DNA of 64,000 nt from CAVXEH01 sp963805645. Lineage in GTDB: Bacteria > Chloroflexota > Limnocylindria > QHBO01. Below are positions 26,749 to 35,021 of the stretch, piece after piece. The stretch is from NCBI GenBank assembly GCA_963805645.1, contig CAWDVA010000010.1, forward strand, positions 169,815-233,814, given 5' to 3'. The position numbers were made by a program, and so were the translations under genes. Every line of letters starts with the position of its first letter. The first letter of the stretch is position 1. The notes beneath the pieces are model-generated. The model made no database searches and was not told the origin of the DNA. It saw only the letters and a program-made list of their open reading frames with translations.

Positions 26749-27657
26749 ATGACGCGCATCTGCGCCCACTGCGGCACCGAGGTCGACAGCGAGGCCCTGT
26801 TCTGCCCGACCTGCGGTCAGCCATCCCGGACCGGGGCCGAGCCCGAGCTTCCTCCCGCACCGGACTGGCCGGAGCTGCCTCCACGCCCGGCGCCGGAGCC
26901 CGTCTCCGCCACCCCGGATGCTTACGGCGGCGGCGTCGCCGATGGCGTGGATTCGGATGACGCACCGAACCTGGGCGCCGATGCCGAGGCGGCCGTCGAG
27001 GCTGAGCCCCCCGCCTCTCCACCGCCCGTGCCCGAGGAGCCCGCCGAGCCGACGTCGACCCATGCCTGGGAGCGCCCGACGAGCGAGCAACCGATTCCGC
27101 CCTGGCGTCGTGGCGCGGCCCTGCGGTCCAGCGAGGCGGTGGTGCCCGGACCGGATGAACGTGGCCCGGCCGGTGAATCCGCACCGCCTCCTGCGCGACC
27201 GCCCGAGGCGGCGGATCGCCCCGCCTCCGCGGATCGCCCCGCCTCCGCGGGGCCCGAGCTGGCCGGCGTGATCCGCGTGCCCACCCTGCTCTCCGACTGG
27301 TGCGTCGGCATCGGCGCCCTCATCGCCATCGCAGCGATGTTCCTCCCCTGGCGGGTGGCCGGCGGGTACACGACCGGCTGGGGCCTGGCCAACGGGGTGA
27401 ACGTGCTGTACACGATCGTCCTCCTCGGGATCCTGGTCATCGTCTTCGGGCCGGACCTGATCCCGCGCATCCCGCAGCGGCCGCTCGTGCTGCTCTCGGT
27501 GGGACTGGTCGGCGTGGGCATCGGGCTCGATCGCCTGGGTCAGCCGCTGACCGGCGCCGGCGGGATCTTCTTCCTCATCGCCGCTCTCGTCATCGCGGTG
27601 GGTGGCGCGGTCGCCCAGCTCGGCTACGACCGCCCCGTCGGGGGGCCGCAGGGCTGA
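26749..27657 (+). CDS. Zinc-ribbon membrane protein preceding purL
   Basis: A 302-residue protein built like its upstream neighbour: one zinc ribbon (ICAHCGTEVDSEALFCPTCG, residues 4-23), a disordered Pro/Glu/Ala-rich middle (about 24-178), then about four membrane segments (183-290). The linker includes two exact 18-bp tandem repeats (27211-27246) encoding ADRPAS twice. It begins 4 bp after the neighbour, so the two are one unit. Its TGA overlaps the CTG at which purL seems to start, which would couple purL translation to this gene. No function is known. Confidence 0.7.
   Translation: MTRICAHCGTEVDSEALFCPTCGQPSRTGAEPELPPAPDWPELPPRPAPEPVSATPDAYGGGVADGVDSDDAPNLGADAEAAVEAEPPASPPPVPEEPAEPTSTHAWERPTSEQPIPPWRRGAALRSSEAVVPGPDERGPAGESAPPPARPPEAADRPASADRPASAGPELAGVIRVPTLLSDWCVGIGALIAIAAMFLPWRVAGGYTTGWGLANGVNVLYTIVLLGILVIVFGPDLIPRIPQRPLVLLSVGLVGVGIGLDRLGQPLTGAGGIFFLIAALVIAVGGAVAQLGYDRPVGGPQG
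27211..27246 (+). repeat. 18-bp tandem repeat, two exact copies
   Basis: GCGGATCGCCCCGCCTCC occurs twice without a gap, encoding ADRPAS-ADRPAS in the disordered linker of the zinc-ribbon protein. Length variation between strains is likely at such a site. Confidence 0.85.
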
Positions 27658-29915
27658 CCACGACCGCCGCCGATCCGGCCCCTGCCGAGCCGGATCCGCC
27701 CATTCCCGAGCAGCGCCACGGCCTGACCCCGGACGAGTACCGAGCGGTCATCGGCCGTATCGGCCGCGCGCCGAACGAGGTCGAGCTGGGCATGTTCGGC
27801 GCCATGTGGAGCGAGCACTGCGCCTACAAGCACTCCCGCGCGCTGCTGGCGGGCCTCCCCACCGAGGGCGAGCGGGTGCTGGTGGGTCCGGGCGAGAACG
27901 CCGGTGCCCTCGACATCGGCGACGGCCTGGCGGTCGTCTTCAAGGTCGAGTCGCACAACCATCCCAGCGCGGTGGAGCCGTACCAGGGCGCCGCGACCGG
28001 AGTTGGAGGCATCATCCGCGACATCTTCACCATGGGCGCCCGGCCCATCGCCCTCCTGAACGGTCTGCGCTTCGGTCCCATCGACCCGGCCGAGGACGCC
28101 TCGGGGCGGACGGACGAATGGACGGCGGCGCGAAACCGGTACCTGCTCGGCGGCGTGGTCGGCGGGATCGCCGGCTACGGGAACTGCATTGGCATCCCCG
28201 ACGTGGGCGGGGAGCTCTTCTTCGACCCGAGCTACAGCGGCAACCCGCTGGTCAACGCCCTGTGCCTGGGGATCGCCGAGCACGACGCCATCACGCTGGC
28301 CCGGGCCGCCGGACCGGGGAACGCGCTGCTCCTGGTGGGCGCGGACACCGGGCGCGACGGGATCGCCGGCGCAAGCTTCGCGAGCGCGGCGCTGGACGAG
28401 AACCGGGAGGCACGCCGGCCCGCGGTCCAGGTGGGCAACCCGTTTCTCGAAAAGCTCCTGATGGAAGCCTGCCTGGAGCTCTCCGGATCGGATGCGGTGG
28501 TCGCCATGCAGGACCTCGGCGCGGCAGGGCTGACGTGCGCCCTGGCCGAGGTGTCGGCCCGTGGCGACTGCGGCGCCGATGTCGACCTGGACCTCGTTCC
28601 GCGGCGGGAGGAGGGGATGAACCCGTACGAGGTCCTCCTGTCGGAGTCGCAGGAACGGATGCTGGTCGTGGTCCGCGCCGGGCGCGAGGCCGAGGTGCAG
28701 GCCGTCTTCGCGAAGTACGACCTGCACGCCGCCACCATCGGGCGCGTCATCGCCGAGCCTGTCGTCCGGGCGCGAGCCGCGGGCGTCGAGGTCTGCGCCG
28801 TTCCCGGGGCCGCGCTCGCCGACGAGGCGCCGCGCTACGTCCTGCCCGCCGCGCCACCCCCGGACCTCGCCGAGCGGCGCGCCGAGTCCCTGGACCGGCT
28901 CGCCGCGGAGACGGTGAGCCGGGACGCGTTGCTCGAGCTCCTGGGCGGGGCGAACGCACGAAGCCGAAAGCCGGTCTGGCAGCGCTATGACCACATGAAC
29001 GGGACGAACACGCTGGTCGGCCCGGGGGCGGGCGATGCAGCCCTCCTGCGCATCAAGGGGACGGCTCGCGCCATTGCCGTCTCGCTCGACGGTCCGGGGC
29101 GCCTTGGCGCGCTGGACCCACGGCTGGCCGCCGCGAGTGCCGCGGTTGAGAGCGCCGCAAACGTCGCAGCGTGCGGAGCCACCCCCATCGGCGCGACGAA
29201 CTGCCTGAACCTCGGAGCGCCCGAGCCCCCGGCCGGCTACTGGCGCCTCGCGGAGACCGTGGCCGGCCTCGCCGAGGCGTGCCGGGCGCTGGACGTTCCC
29301 ATCGTCTCCGGGAACGTCTCCCTGTACAACGAAACCCCGGACGGCCCCATCGTGCCCGCGCCGCTGGTGGGAATGGTGGGCCTCCTCGACGACCGGTCGG
29401 CCGCGATACCCATGGGCTGGACCGACGGCGACGAGATCTGGCTGGTGGGTGCCGCCGCGTGGGAGCCGGCTGCGCTCGCGGCTTCCGAGCTCGCCTGGCG
29501 ACGCGGCGTCTTCGGCGGGAGGCCGCGCCTGGACCTGGCCGTCGCGGCGCGGGCCGTGTCGCTCCAGGTTCGGCTGGCCGCGAGCGGTCTCCTCACCGGG
29601 GCGCACGACGTGTCGCTCGGGGGCCTTGGCGTGGCGCTGGCAAGGATGGCGCTCGCCTCGAGCATCGGCGCGTCGGTCCGGATGCCGCCCGGCGCAGGTG
29701 CCTGGCCGTCGGCCGCGGTCTTCGGTGAGCGCGCGGCCCGGTTCCTGGTGTCGACCCGGCACGGCTCCGAGCTGGCGGAGATGGCGCGGGAGGCCGGCGT
29801 CGACGCCCGGCCCCTGGGCCGGGTGGCGGGCTCCTCGCTGAGCATCGAGGTCGGGGGAACCGGCGCCAGCTGGACCCTGGCCGAGCTTGCGGAGGCCTGG
29901 CAGGCGGAGCGCTGA
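27654..29915 (+). CDS. purL: Phosphoribosylformylglycinamidine synthase subunit PurL (probable CTG start)
   Basis: Catalytic subunit of FGAM synthase, small type. From CTG 27654 the protein has 753 residues, normal for the family. The typical start HGLTPDEYRAVIGRIGR lies at about residue 22, followed by ELGMFGAMWSEHCAYKHSR, VFKVESHNHPSAVEP and GVGGIIRDIFTMGARPIA. The second half has GGLGVALARMAL. No ATG, GTG or TTG exists in frame between the upstream gene's stop region and Met46 (GMFG), which lies inside the conserved core. CTG 27654 overlaps the preceding TGA exactly as ATGA/GTGA overlaps do at neighbouring junctions, with GGGGGG upstream. Some annotations may start much further upstream or at Met46. 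Confidence 0.93.
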   Translation: MTTTAADPAPAEPDPPIPEQRHGLTPDEYRAVIGRIGRAPNEVELGMFGAMWSEHCAYKHSRALLAGLPTEGERVLVGPGENAGALDIGDGLAVVFKVESHNHPSAVEPYQGAATGVGGIIRDIFTMGARPIALLNGLRFGPIDPAEDASGRTDEWTAARNRYLLGGVVGGIAGYGNCIGIPDVGGELFFDPSYSGNPLVNALCLGIAEHDAITLARAAGPGNALLLVGADTGRDGIAGASFASAALDENREARRPAVQVGNPFLEKLLMEACLELSGSDAVVAMQDLGAAGLTCALAEVSARGDCGADVDLDLVPRREEGMNPYEVLLSESQERMLVVVRAGREAEVQAVFAKYDLHAATIGRVIAEPVVRARAAGVEVCAVPGAALADEAPRYVLPAAPPPDLAERRAESLDRLAAETVSRDALLELLGGANARSRKPVWQRYDHMNGTNTLVGPGAGDAALLRIKGTARAIAVSLDGPGRLGALDPRLAAASAAVESAANVAACGATPIGATNCLNLGAPEPPAGYWRLAETVAGLAEACRALDVPIVSGNVSLYNETPDGPIVPAPLVGMVGLLDDRSAAIPMGWTDGDEIWLVGAAAWEPAALAASELAWRRGVFGGRPRLDLAVAARAVSLQVRLAASGLLTGAHDVSLGGLGVALARMALASSIGASVRMPPGAGAWPSAAVFGERAARFLVSTRHGSELAEMAREAGVDARPLGRVAGSSLSIEVGGTGASWTLAELAEAWQAER

Positions 29916-29925
29916 CGCTCTTGCG

Positions 29926-30405
29926 TCAATCCTTGCCGGGCTCGGCTCCAGGGCTCCCGCGTGCAGGCGTGCGCTCCATGACGGAGGGGGACGGCGCGTC
30001 GAGCCGGAAGCCCGCGGTGCCCGGGACCGGGTCGTCGGCGCGGCGGATGCGGGCCCGCCGAACGGCGCGCTCTGCCAGGGCCTGCTCGGCGGCGCGTGCC
30101 AGCACGACCGCGGCGTCCTCGGCCTCGTCTGCCCGGGTGCGGCCGCTCGTCCGCTGACCGGCGTCCCCTGCCTCCGGCGCGGCGTGGTGGTGGCGGTCCC
30201 GCGCTGCGAGCAGCATGAAGACGGCGCCGATGAGCGCGACGAGGATCGCACCGATGACGGTCAGGACCATGATCTGGGACTGGTCGCCGGCGATGGGGGG
30301 CGCCGACGGGCCGGAGAGGCGGTTCGGAGGTGCCGCGGATACTGTCAGCGGCGCCCGAAGGAGCGCCGCGACGGCCGGGAACACGGCGGAGAGCGACCGC
30401 CTCAT
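29926..30405 (-). CDS. Small membrane protein coupled to the GGDEF/HD-GYP gene
   Basis: A 159-residue protein of unknown family. The N-terminus looks like a signal peptide or first membrane helix (RRSLSAVFPAVAALLRAPLT). A second strong membrane segment lies near 44-67 (IMVLTVIGAILVALIGAVFM), followed by a His cluster (RDRHHHAAPE) and a charged, Ala/Arg-rich cytoplasmic tail that may form a helix (RADEAEDAAVVLARAAEQAL). The ATG overlaps the stop of the GGDEF/HD-GYP gene (ATGA), so the two are translationally coupled. It ends 10 bp from the purL stop on the opposite strand. A partner for the diguanylate enzyme is inference. Confidence 0.6.
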   Translation of the reverse strand: MRRSLSAVFPAVAALLRAPLTVSAAPPNRLSGPSAPPIAGDQSQIMVLTVIGAILVALIGAVFMLLAARDRHHHAAPEAGDAGQRTSGRTRADEAEDAAVVLARAAEQALAERAVRRARIRRADDPVPGTAGFRLDAPSPSVMERTPARGSPGAEPGKD

Positions 30406-32114
30406 CCGGCGGCCCCGCGCACGTTCGGTGCTGCGCGGCTCCTCGAGCGCGCTCGCCGCGGCTGGCGCATCGGCTTTGGGGGCTCGAGCGTCTGCGGGTC
30501 CTCGTGATCGTGGTCGTGGTCGTGGTCCGACTCCGGGTCGCCGATTCCCAGCAGGCGCGCCGCGGTCACCGGGTCCAGCCGCTCCAGGCCGCCGCGGGCA
30601 CGCTCGTGGAGTCGGTACACCTCCTCCAGCCCGTCGGGCGGAACCCCCTCCGCATACAGGCCGCAGAACGTGTCGATCACCTCGGGATCGAACTGGGTCC
30701 CGGCGTGGCGACGCAGCTCGTCGATCGCCTCGTCGTGGGTGAGAGCCCCCTTGTAGGGCCGCTTGTGGACCATGGCGTGGTAGGCGTCGGCCACCGCGAC
30801 GATGCGGGCTCCGAGCGGGATCTCCTGCCCGCGCAGCCCGTGCGGGTACCCGGTCCCGTTGAAGCGCTCGTGGTGATGGAGGACCACCGGGACCGCCTCG
30901 CGCAGCGCGGTGGCCTGCTCCAGGATGACCTGGCCGATGCGCGGGTGCTCGCCGATCGCCTGCCACTCGCCGTTGGAGAGCGTGGTGGGCTTGTCGAGGA
31001 TCTCCGGCGGGACGGCGAGCTTGCCGAGGTCGTGAAGCAGCGCGGCGATGCGGACCCGTTCGATCTCCTCGCGCGGGAGGCCCAGCTCCAGGGCGATGCC
31101 GGTGGCCAGGGCCGCGATCATGTCCGACGGCCGGCCGCGATGGTGCGGCTGCGGAGCGAGGACGGAAGCGAGGGCCTCGGTGGCGGTGTCGTTCGCCCAC
31201 TGGCCAATGGCCGCGGCGGCAGTCCGGCGCTCGTTCGAGATCGGCGCGCGACGAACCGGGGCGTTTTCGTCAAGGTGGCGGTACTGGTAGGTGCGGTTGC
31301 GACCGAGGCTCTTGGCGGCATACATCGCCGCATCGGCCTGGTCGACCAGCGAGTCGATCTGGAGCATGCTGCCACGGCCTCCGGCGACGCCGATGCTGAT
31401 GGTCACCGACGTGTACTGCTGAGAGGCGATGACCAGCGGGGTCTGGGCTACGAGGTTCCGCACGCGCTCGGCCATCTCGACCGCCTCCTCGGGCGTGGTC
31501 TCGGGCAGGATGAGCATGAACTCCTCGCCGCCGTAGCGGCCGAAGAGGTCGGAGGGCCGGGTCGCGTCGGCGACGATCGAGGCGATCTGCCGAAGCACCG
31601 CGTCGCCGGCGTTGTGCCCGTACGTGTCGTTGACGGGCTTGAAGCGATCGATGTCGATGAACGCCAACGAGAGCGGCTTGTAGTGGCGAACGGCGCGCTC
31701 GATCTCGGTGGTGAGGGTGGTGAGCAGGGTCTCCCGGTTGGCGATGCCGGTGAGACGATCGTGGGTTGCCCGAACCTCGACCTGCAGGAACGTCCCCGCG
31801 GCGGCGTTGAACGCCCGCGCCAACCGTCGCTCGGCCGCGATCCCGCGTTCCCGCAGGACGACGGGTGCGTCGTCGGTCAGGGTCCTCTCGAGGGCGCGCG
31901 CGATGCGGTTCAGGCGCCAGCCAGCGTAGCTCCACGCGGCCAGGGCCATGGACGTCATGCCGGCCACCGCGCCAACGGCCACGAGGCTGTAGACCATGGT
32001 TCGCGAGAGTCCGACCGGCCCGTTGTCGGCCGCAGTGGTGACCAGCACCACGGTTGCGCAGACGGCTACCGCCAGGGGAGCGAGAAATCCGAGCGCTCGA
32101 ACCAGTCTCAGCAT
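30402..32114 (-). CDS. Membrane GGDEF and HD-GYP dual-domain protein (c-di-GMP turnover)
   Basis: A 570-residue protein that may both make and degrade cyclic di-GMP. Two membrane helices lie near 8-29 and 41-62, then a linker helix. The GGDEF domain (about 115-275) has GGEEF at 195-199 and an RPSD I-site at 186-189, five residues upstream, so it should be active and feedback-inhibited. The HD-GYP domain (about 340-500) has LLHDLGK and HHHERFNGTGYP, with Asn where Asp is usual. A DHDHDHDH tract follows near the C-terminus, a possible metal site. ATG 32114 has GAGGGA at good distance. It diverges from purF. Confidence 0.9.
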   Translation of the reverse strand: MLRLVRALGFLAPLAVAVCATVVLVTTAADNGPVGLSRTMVYSLVAVGAVAGMTSMALAAWSYAGWRLNRIARALERTLTDDAPVVLRERGIAAERRLARAFNAAAGTFLQVEVRATHDRLTGIANRETLLTTLTTEIERAVRHYKPLSLAFIDIDRFKPVNDTYGHNAGDAVLRQIASIVADATRPSDLFGRYGGEEFMLILPETTPEEAVEMAERVRNLVAQTPLVIASQQYTSVTISIGVAGGRGSMLQIDSLVDQADAAMYAAKSLGRNRTYQYRHLDENAPVRRAPISNERRTAAAAIGQWANDTATEALASVLAPQPHHRGRPSDMIAALATGIALELGLPREEIERVRIAALLHDLGKLAVPPEILDKPTTLSNGEWQAIGEHPRIGQVILEQATALREAVPVVLHHHERFNGTGYPHGLRGQEIPLGARIVAVADAYHAMVHKRPYKGALTHDEAIDELRRHAGTQFDPEVIDTFCGLYAEGVPPDGLEEVYRLHERARGGLERLDPVTAARLLGIGDPESDHDHDHDHEDPQTLEPPKPMRQPRRARSRSRAAPNVRGAAG

Positions 32115-32265
32115 TGGTCCCTCGTTTGGGGAAGGAGGTCGCCGGGAGAATCCTTCGCCCGCAGCATGCCCGCCGGGTACCGATGTCGCCATGGCCCGAT
32201 GGTCCGAGGTGCTGCGTCGCACCGCGCGGTTGACCGGGCTTCCGCGCCAACGTGCGGTCCGGTGC

Positions 32266-32282
32266 AGTACCCGCGGGGTACT
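32266..32282. promoter_or_regulatory. 17-bp perfect palindrome, possible operator
   Basis: AGTACCC-GCG-GGGTACT is a 7+3+7 inverted repeat, about 80-95 bp upstream of the purF -10-like box. Its position between divergent genes suggests a regulator site; which protein would bind it is unknown. Confidence 0.4.
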
Positions 32283-32360
32283 TCCGCGGAGCGGGGAAAG
32301 GCCACCGGGAGAGGCTCCACACCCGGTCGCCGAACGCCTGCGCGCGTGCCCTCCGGCCGG

Positions 32361-32366
32361 TATCAT
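32361..32366 (+). promoter_or_regulatory. Candidate -10 element for purF
   Basis: TATCAT lies 81 bp before the preferred purF start and 6 nt before a GTG that opens an 8-codon frame. Confidence 0.5.
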
Positions 32367-32372
32367 GCGGCG

Positions 32373-32399
32373 GTGCCCCGATCCGTCCGCGGACAGTGA
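32373..32399 (+). CDS. Possible leaderless 8-codon upstream frame before purF
   Basis: GTG 32373 follows the TATCAT box by 6 nt and encodes VPRSVRGQ, ending in TGA. It is out of frame with purF. The spacing matches leaderless genes in this window. It may be a leader peptide or chance. Confidence 0.3.
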   Translation: MPRSVRGQ

Positions 32400-32446
32400 C
32401 CCACGTGCGACGGAGCAGTCCGCCCGTCGCACGAACCGAGGCCGGC

Positions 32447-33955
32447 GTGCATCCTGAGCAACCCGCCGAAATCCACGAGCTCCCGGTCCTGCCCGCGGAC
32501 GCCTACCTGCCCCACGGTGCGCGCGAGGAGTGCGGGGTCATTGGGATCTACGCACCCGGTCAGCCGGTCGCCCGCCTGACCTACCTTGGGCTCCATGCGC
32601 TCCAGCACCGGGGGCAGGAGTCGGCGGGAATTGCGACCACGGACGGATCAGGCCTGCACCTCCACAAGCGGCTGGGTCTCGTGAGCCAGGTCTTCGATCG
32701 CGAGACGATCGAGGCGCTCGAGCAGGGACGCGATCGCGCCGGCGAGCCGGTCGCCGTCGCCGCCATCGGTCACACGCGCTACTCGACCACCGGGTCGAAC
32801 ACCCTGCCCAACGTTCAGCCGGTGCACGCCCACGGGGACCTGGGCGAGCTGATGCTGGGCCACAACGGCAACCTGACCAATGCGACGTGGCTTCGGGACG
32901 AGCTGTCCGAGCAGGGCGTCGACTTCGTGACCGCATCCGATACGGAGGTCCTGGCCCGCTTCATCGCCCACGCGCCCGGACGAACCTGGGCGCAGCGCGT
33001 GGCCCGAGTGTTCCACCGCGCGACCGGCGCCTTCACCTTCACCATGCTCACCGAGTCGGCGCTCGTCGCCGCGCGCGACCCCGTGGGGTTCCGGCCGCTG
33101 GCCCTGGGCCGGCTTCCGGCGCCCGATGGCGGGGTCGCCGGCTGGGCGATCGCCTCGGAGAGCGCCGCGCTCGACGCCATGGGCGCCCAGTTCGTCCGCG
33201 ACGTCGAGGCGGGCGAGATCCTGACCATCGACGCGGACGGGGTCCGCTCCGACCGCCCGGTGGTCCACGGCGCCGGCGAGCACCTGTGCGTCTTCGAGTT
33301 CGTGTACCTTGCCCGGCCGGACAGCGTCATCGCCGGGCGGCTCCTCTACGAGGCGCGGATGCGGATGGGTCGCGAGCTGGCCCGGGAACAGCCGGCGGAC
33401 GCGGACCTGGTCATCGCCGTGCCGGACTCGGCCATCCCGGCCGCCATCGGCTACGCGGAGGAGGCGGGCCTGCCGTACCGCGAGGGGCTCATCAAGAACC
33501 GCTACGTCGGTCGCACCTTCATCCAGCCGGCGCAGCAGACCCGGGACGAGGCGGTCCGCATGAAGTACAACCCGCTGCCCGAGGTGGTGCGCGACAAGCG
33601 TGTGGTCATGGTGGACGACTCGATCGTGCGCGGGACGACCACGGGCCCCACCGTGGCGATGCTGCGGCGCGCTGGAGCGCGCGAGGTCCACGTCCGGATC
33701 CACTCGCCCCAGATGGCCTACCCGTGCTACATGGGCGTGGATACCGGCCGCCGCTCCGAGCTGATCGCCGCCACCCATGACCTCGACGGGATCCGGCGGG
33801 CGATCGGTGCAGACTCGCTGGGCTACCTGTCGCGCGACGGGCTGCTCGCCGCGGTCGGCGGGGCGGCGACAGGCTTCTGCACCGCCTGCTTCGACGGGCG
33901 GTACCCGACCGATGTGCCGCTGGAGCTCGACAAGTTCGCGCTCGAGCGCGGCTGA
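32447..33955 (+). CDS. purF: Amidophosphoribosyltransferase
   Basis: First committed step of purine synthesis: PRPP plus glutamine gives phosphoribosylamine. From GTG 32447 the protein has 502 residues. A 28-residue propeptide precedes the nucleophile Cys29 (EECGVIGIY), which must be exposed by cleavage, as in the Bacillus-type enzyme. The Ntn domain has GLHALQHRGQESAGI and THTRYSTTGS-like HTRYSTTGSN. The PRPP site VVMVDDSIVRGTT is near 386-398. The KYNPL and CYMGVDT segments suggest the Fe-S-type enzyme. GAGG sits 5 nt before the GTG; GTG 32405 would lengthen the propeptide by 14 residues. Confidence 0.96.
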   Translation: MHPEQPAEIHELPVLPADAYLPHGAREECGVIGIYAPGQPVARLTYLGLHALQHRGQESAGIATTDGSGLHLHKRLGLVSQVFDRETIEALEQGRDRAGEPVAVAAIGHTRYSTTGSNTLPNVQPVHAHGDLGELMLGHNGNLTNATWLRDELSEQGVDFVTASDTEVLARFIAHAPGRTWAQRVARVFHRATGAFTFTMLTESALVAARDPVGFRPLALGRLPAPDGGVAGWAIASESAALDAMGAQFVRDVEAGEILTIDADGVRSDRPVVHGAGEHLCVFEFVYLARPDSVIAGRLLYEARMRMGRELAREQPADADLVIAVPDSAIPAAIGYAEEAGLPYREGLIKNRYVGRTFIQPAQQTRDEAVRMKYNPLPEVVRDKRVVMVDDSIVRGTTTGPTVAMLRRAGAREVHVRIHSPQMAYPCYMGVDTGRRSELIAATHDLDGIRRAIGADSLGYLSRDGLLAAVGGAATGFCTACFDGRYPTDVPLELDKFALERG

Positions 33956-33981
33956 GGGGCGAGGAGAGGAGGGAGTCGCGG

Positions 33982-35013
33982 ATGGCGCGAACGTATCGAG
34001 AGGCGGGGGTCGACATCGACGAAGCGCAGCGTGCCGTGGAGCTCATCGCGCAGGCTGCCGCCTCGACCGCGACCCCCGGGGTGATGGCCGGCATCGGCGG
34101 GTTCGGCTCCCTCTTTCGCCTGGACCTTGGACGCTGGAAGGATCCGATCCTGGTGGCCTCGACCGATGGCGTCGGCACCAAGCTGAAGATCGCCGTGGCC
34201 CTCGACAGGCACGACACCGTGGGCGAGGATCTCGTGAACCACTGCGTCAACGACGTCGCGGTCCAGGGGGCGGCCCCGCTCTTCTTCCTGGACTACCTGG
34301 GCGTGGGCCGCCTGCGCGCCGAGCAGGCGGCGGAGCTCGTCCAGGGGATGGCGCGGGCGTGCCGCGCGAACGGGGTGGCCCTGGTGGGCGGTGAGACCGC
34401 AGAGCTTCCCGACCTGTACCGCGAGGGCGACTACGACCTCGCCGGATTCGTGGTGGGGGTCGTCGCGGCCGCCGACCTCATCGACGGTCGCGGCGTGCAG
34501 GATGGCGACGTGCTCGTGGGGCTCCCCTCCACAGGTCTGCATACCAACGGCTACTCCCTGGCGCGCCGCCTGTTCACCGAGGCGGACTGGCGGCGCACCG
34601 CGCCCGGCCTCGACGGGACCATCGGCGACGCCCTGCTGGCGCCGCACCGCTCCTACCTCGCCGAGATCCGGGCCCTCAGGACGGCGCTGCGTGGCGCCGG
34701 CGGAGACCTGCAGGCCTGCGCGCACATCACCGGGGGCGGCTGGGTCGACAACATCCCTCGCACCCTGCCGGACGGGCTGCGCGCCGAGGTGGAGGCGGGG
34801 AGCTGGCCGGTGCCGCGCATCTTCAGCCTCATCCAGCAGCGCGGCGACGTGCCCGACGAGGAGATGGTCCGCACCTTCAACCTGGGGATCGGGATGACCG
34901 TGGTGGTCCGCCCCGAACAGGCGGAGCTCGCACTCGCAACCATCCCCGAGGCCTGCCGGGTCGGGCGGATCGTCCCGGCCGAGCCGGGGTCGCCTCGCGT
35001 GACCTTCATCTGA
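33982..35013 (+). CDS. purM: Phosphoribosylformylglycinamidine cyclo-ligase (AIR synthetase)
   Basis: Closes the imidazole ring of AIR with ATP. The 343-residue protein starts MARTYREAGVDIDEAQ and carries GIGGFGSLF, the DGVGTKLKIA nucleotide-site motif (around 60), HCVNDVAVQGAAPLFFLDY and GGETAELPDLY. GGAGG elements lie upstream of the ATG. It follows purF by 26 bp and precedes purN by 8 bp. Confidence 0.97.
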   Translation: MARTYREAGVDIDEAQRAVELIAQAAASTATPGVMAGIGGFGSLFRLDLGRWKDPILVASTDGVGTKLKIAVALDRHDTVGEDLVNHCVNDVAVQGAAPLFFLDYLGVGRLRAEQAAELVQGMARACRANGVALVGGETAELPDLYREGDYDLAGFVVGVVAAADLIDGRGVQDGDVLVGLPSTGLHTNGYSLARRLFTEADWRRTAPGLDGTIGDALLAPHRSYLAEIRALRTALRGAGGDLQACAHITGGGWVDNIPRTLPDGLRAEVEAGSWPVPRIFSLIQQRGDVPDEEMVRTFNLGIGMTVVVRPEQAELALATIPEACRVGRIVPAEPGSPRVTFI

Positions 35014-35021
35014 GGCGCCGC

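Larger units (their letters stand above)
32115..32446. other. Intergenic region between the GGDEF/HD-GYP gene and purF
   Basis: About 330 bp between divergent genes. It contains a 17-bp perfect palindrome (32266-32282), a TATCAT -10-like box (32361-32366) and a short reading frame after it (32373-32399). I see no larger gene. An in-frame GTG at 32405 is an alternative purF start. Confidence 0.6.

Noticed and set aside
27624..30251. 875-codon minus-strand frame opposite purL
   Set aside because: Entirely antisense to PurL, whose sequence is clear; composition is Arg/Gly/Ala-rich shadow.
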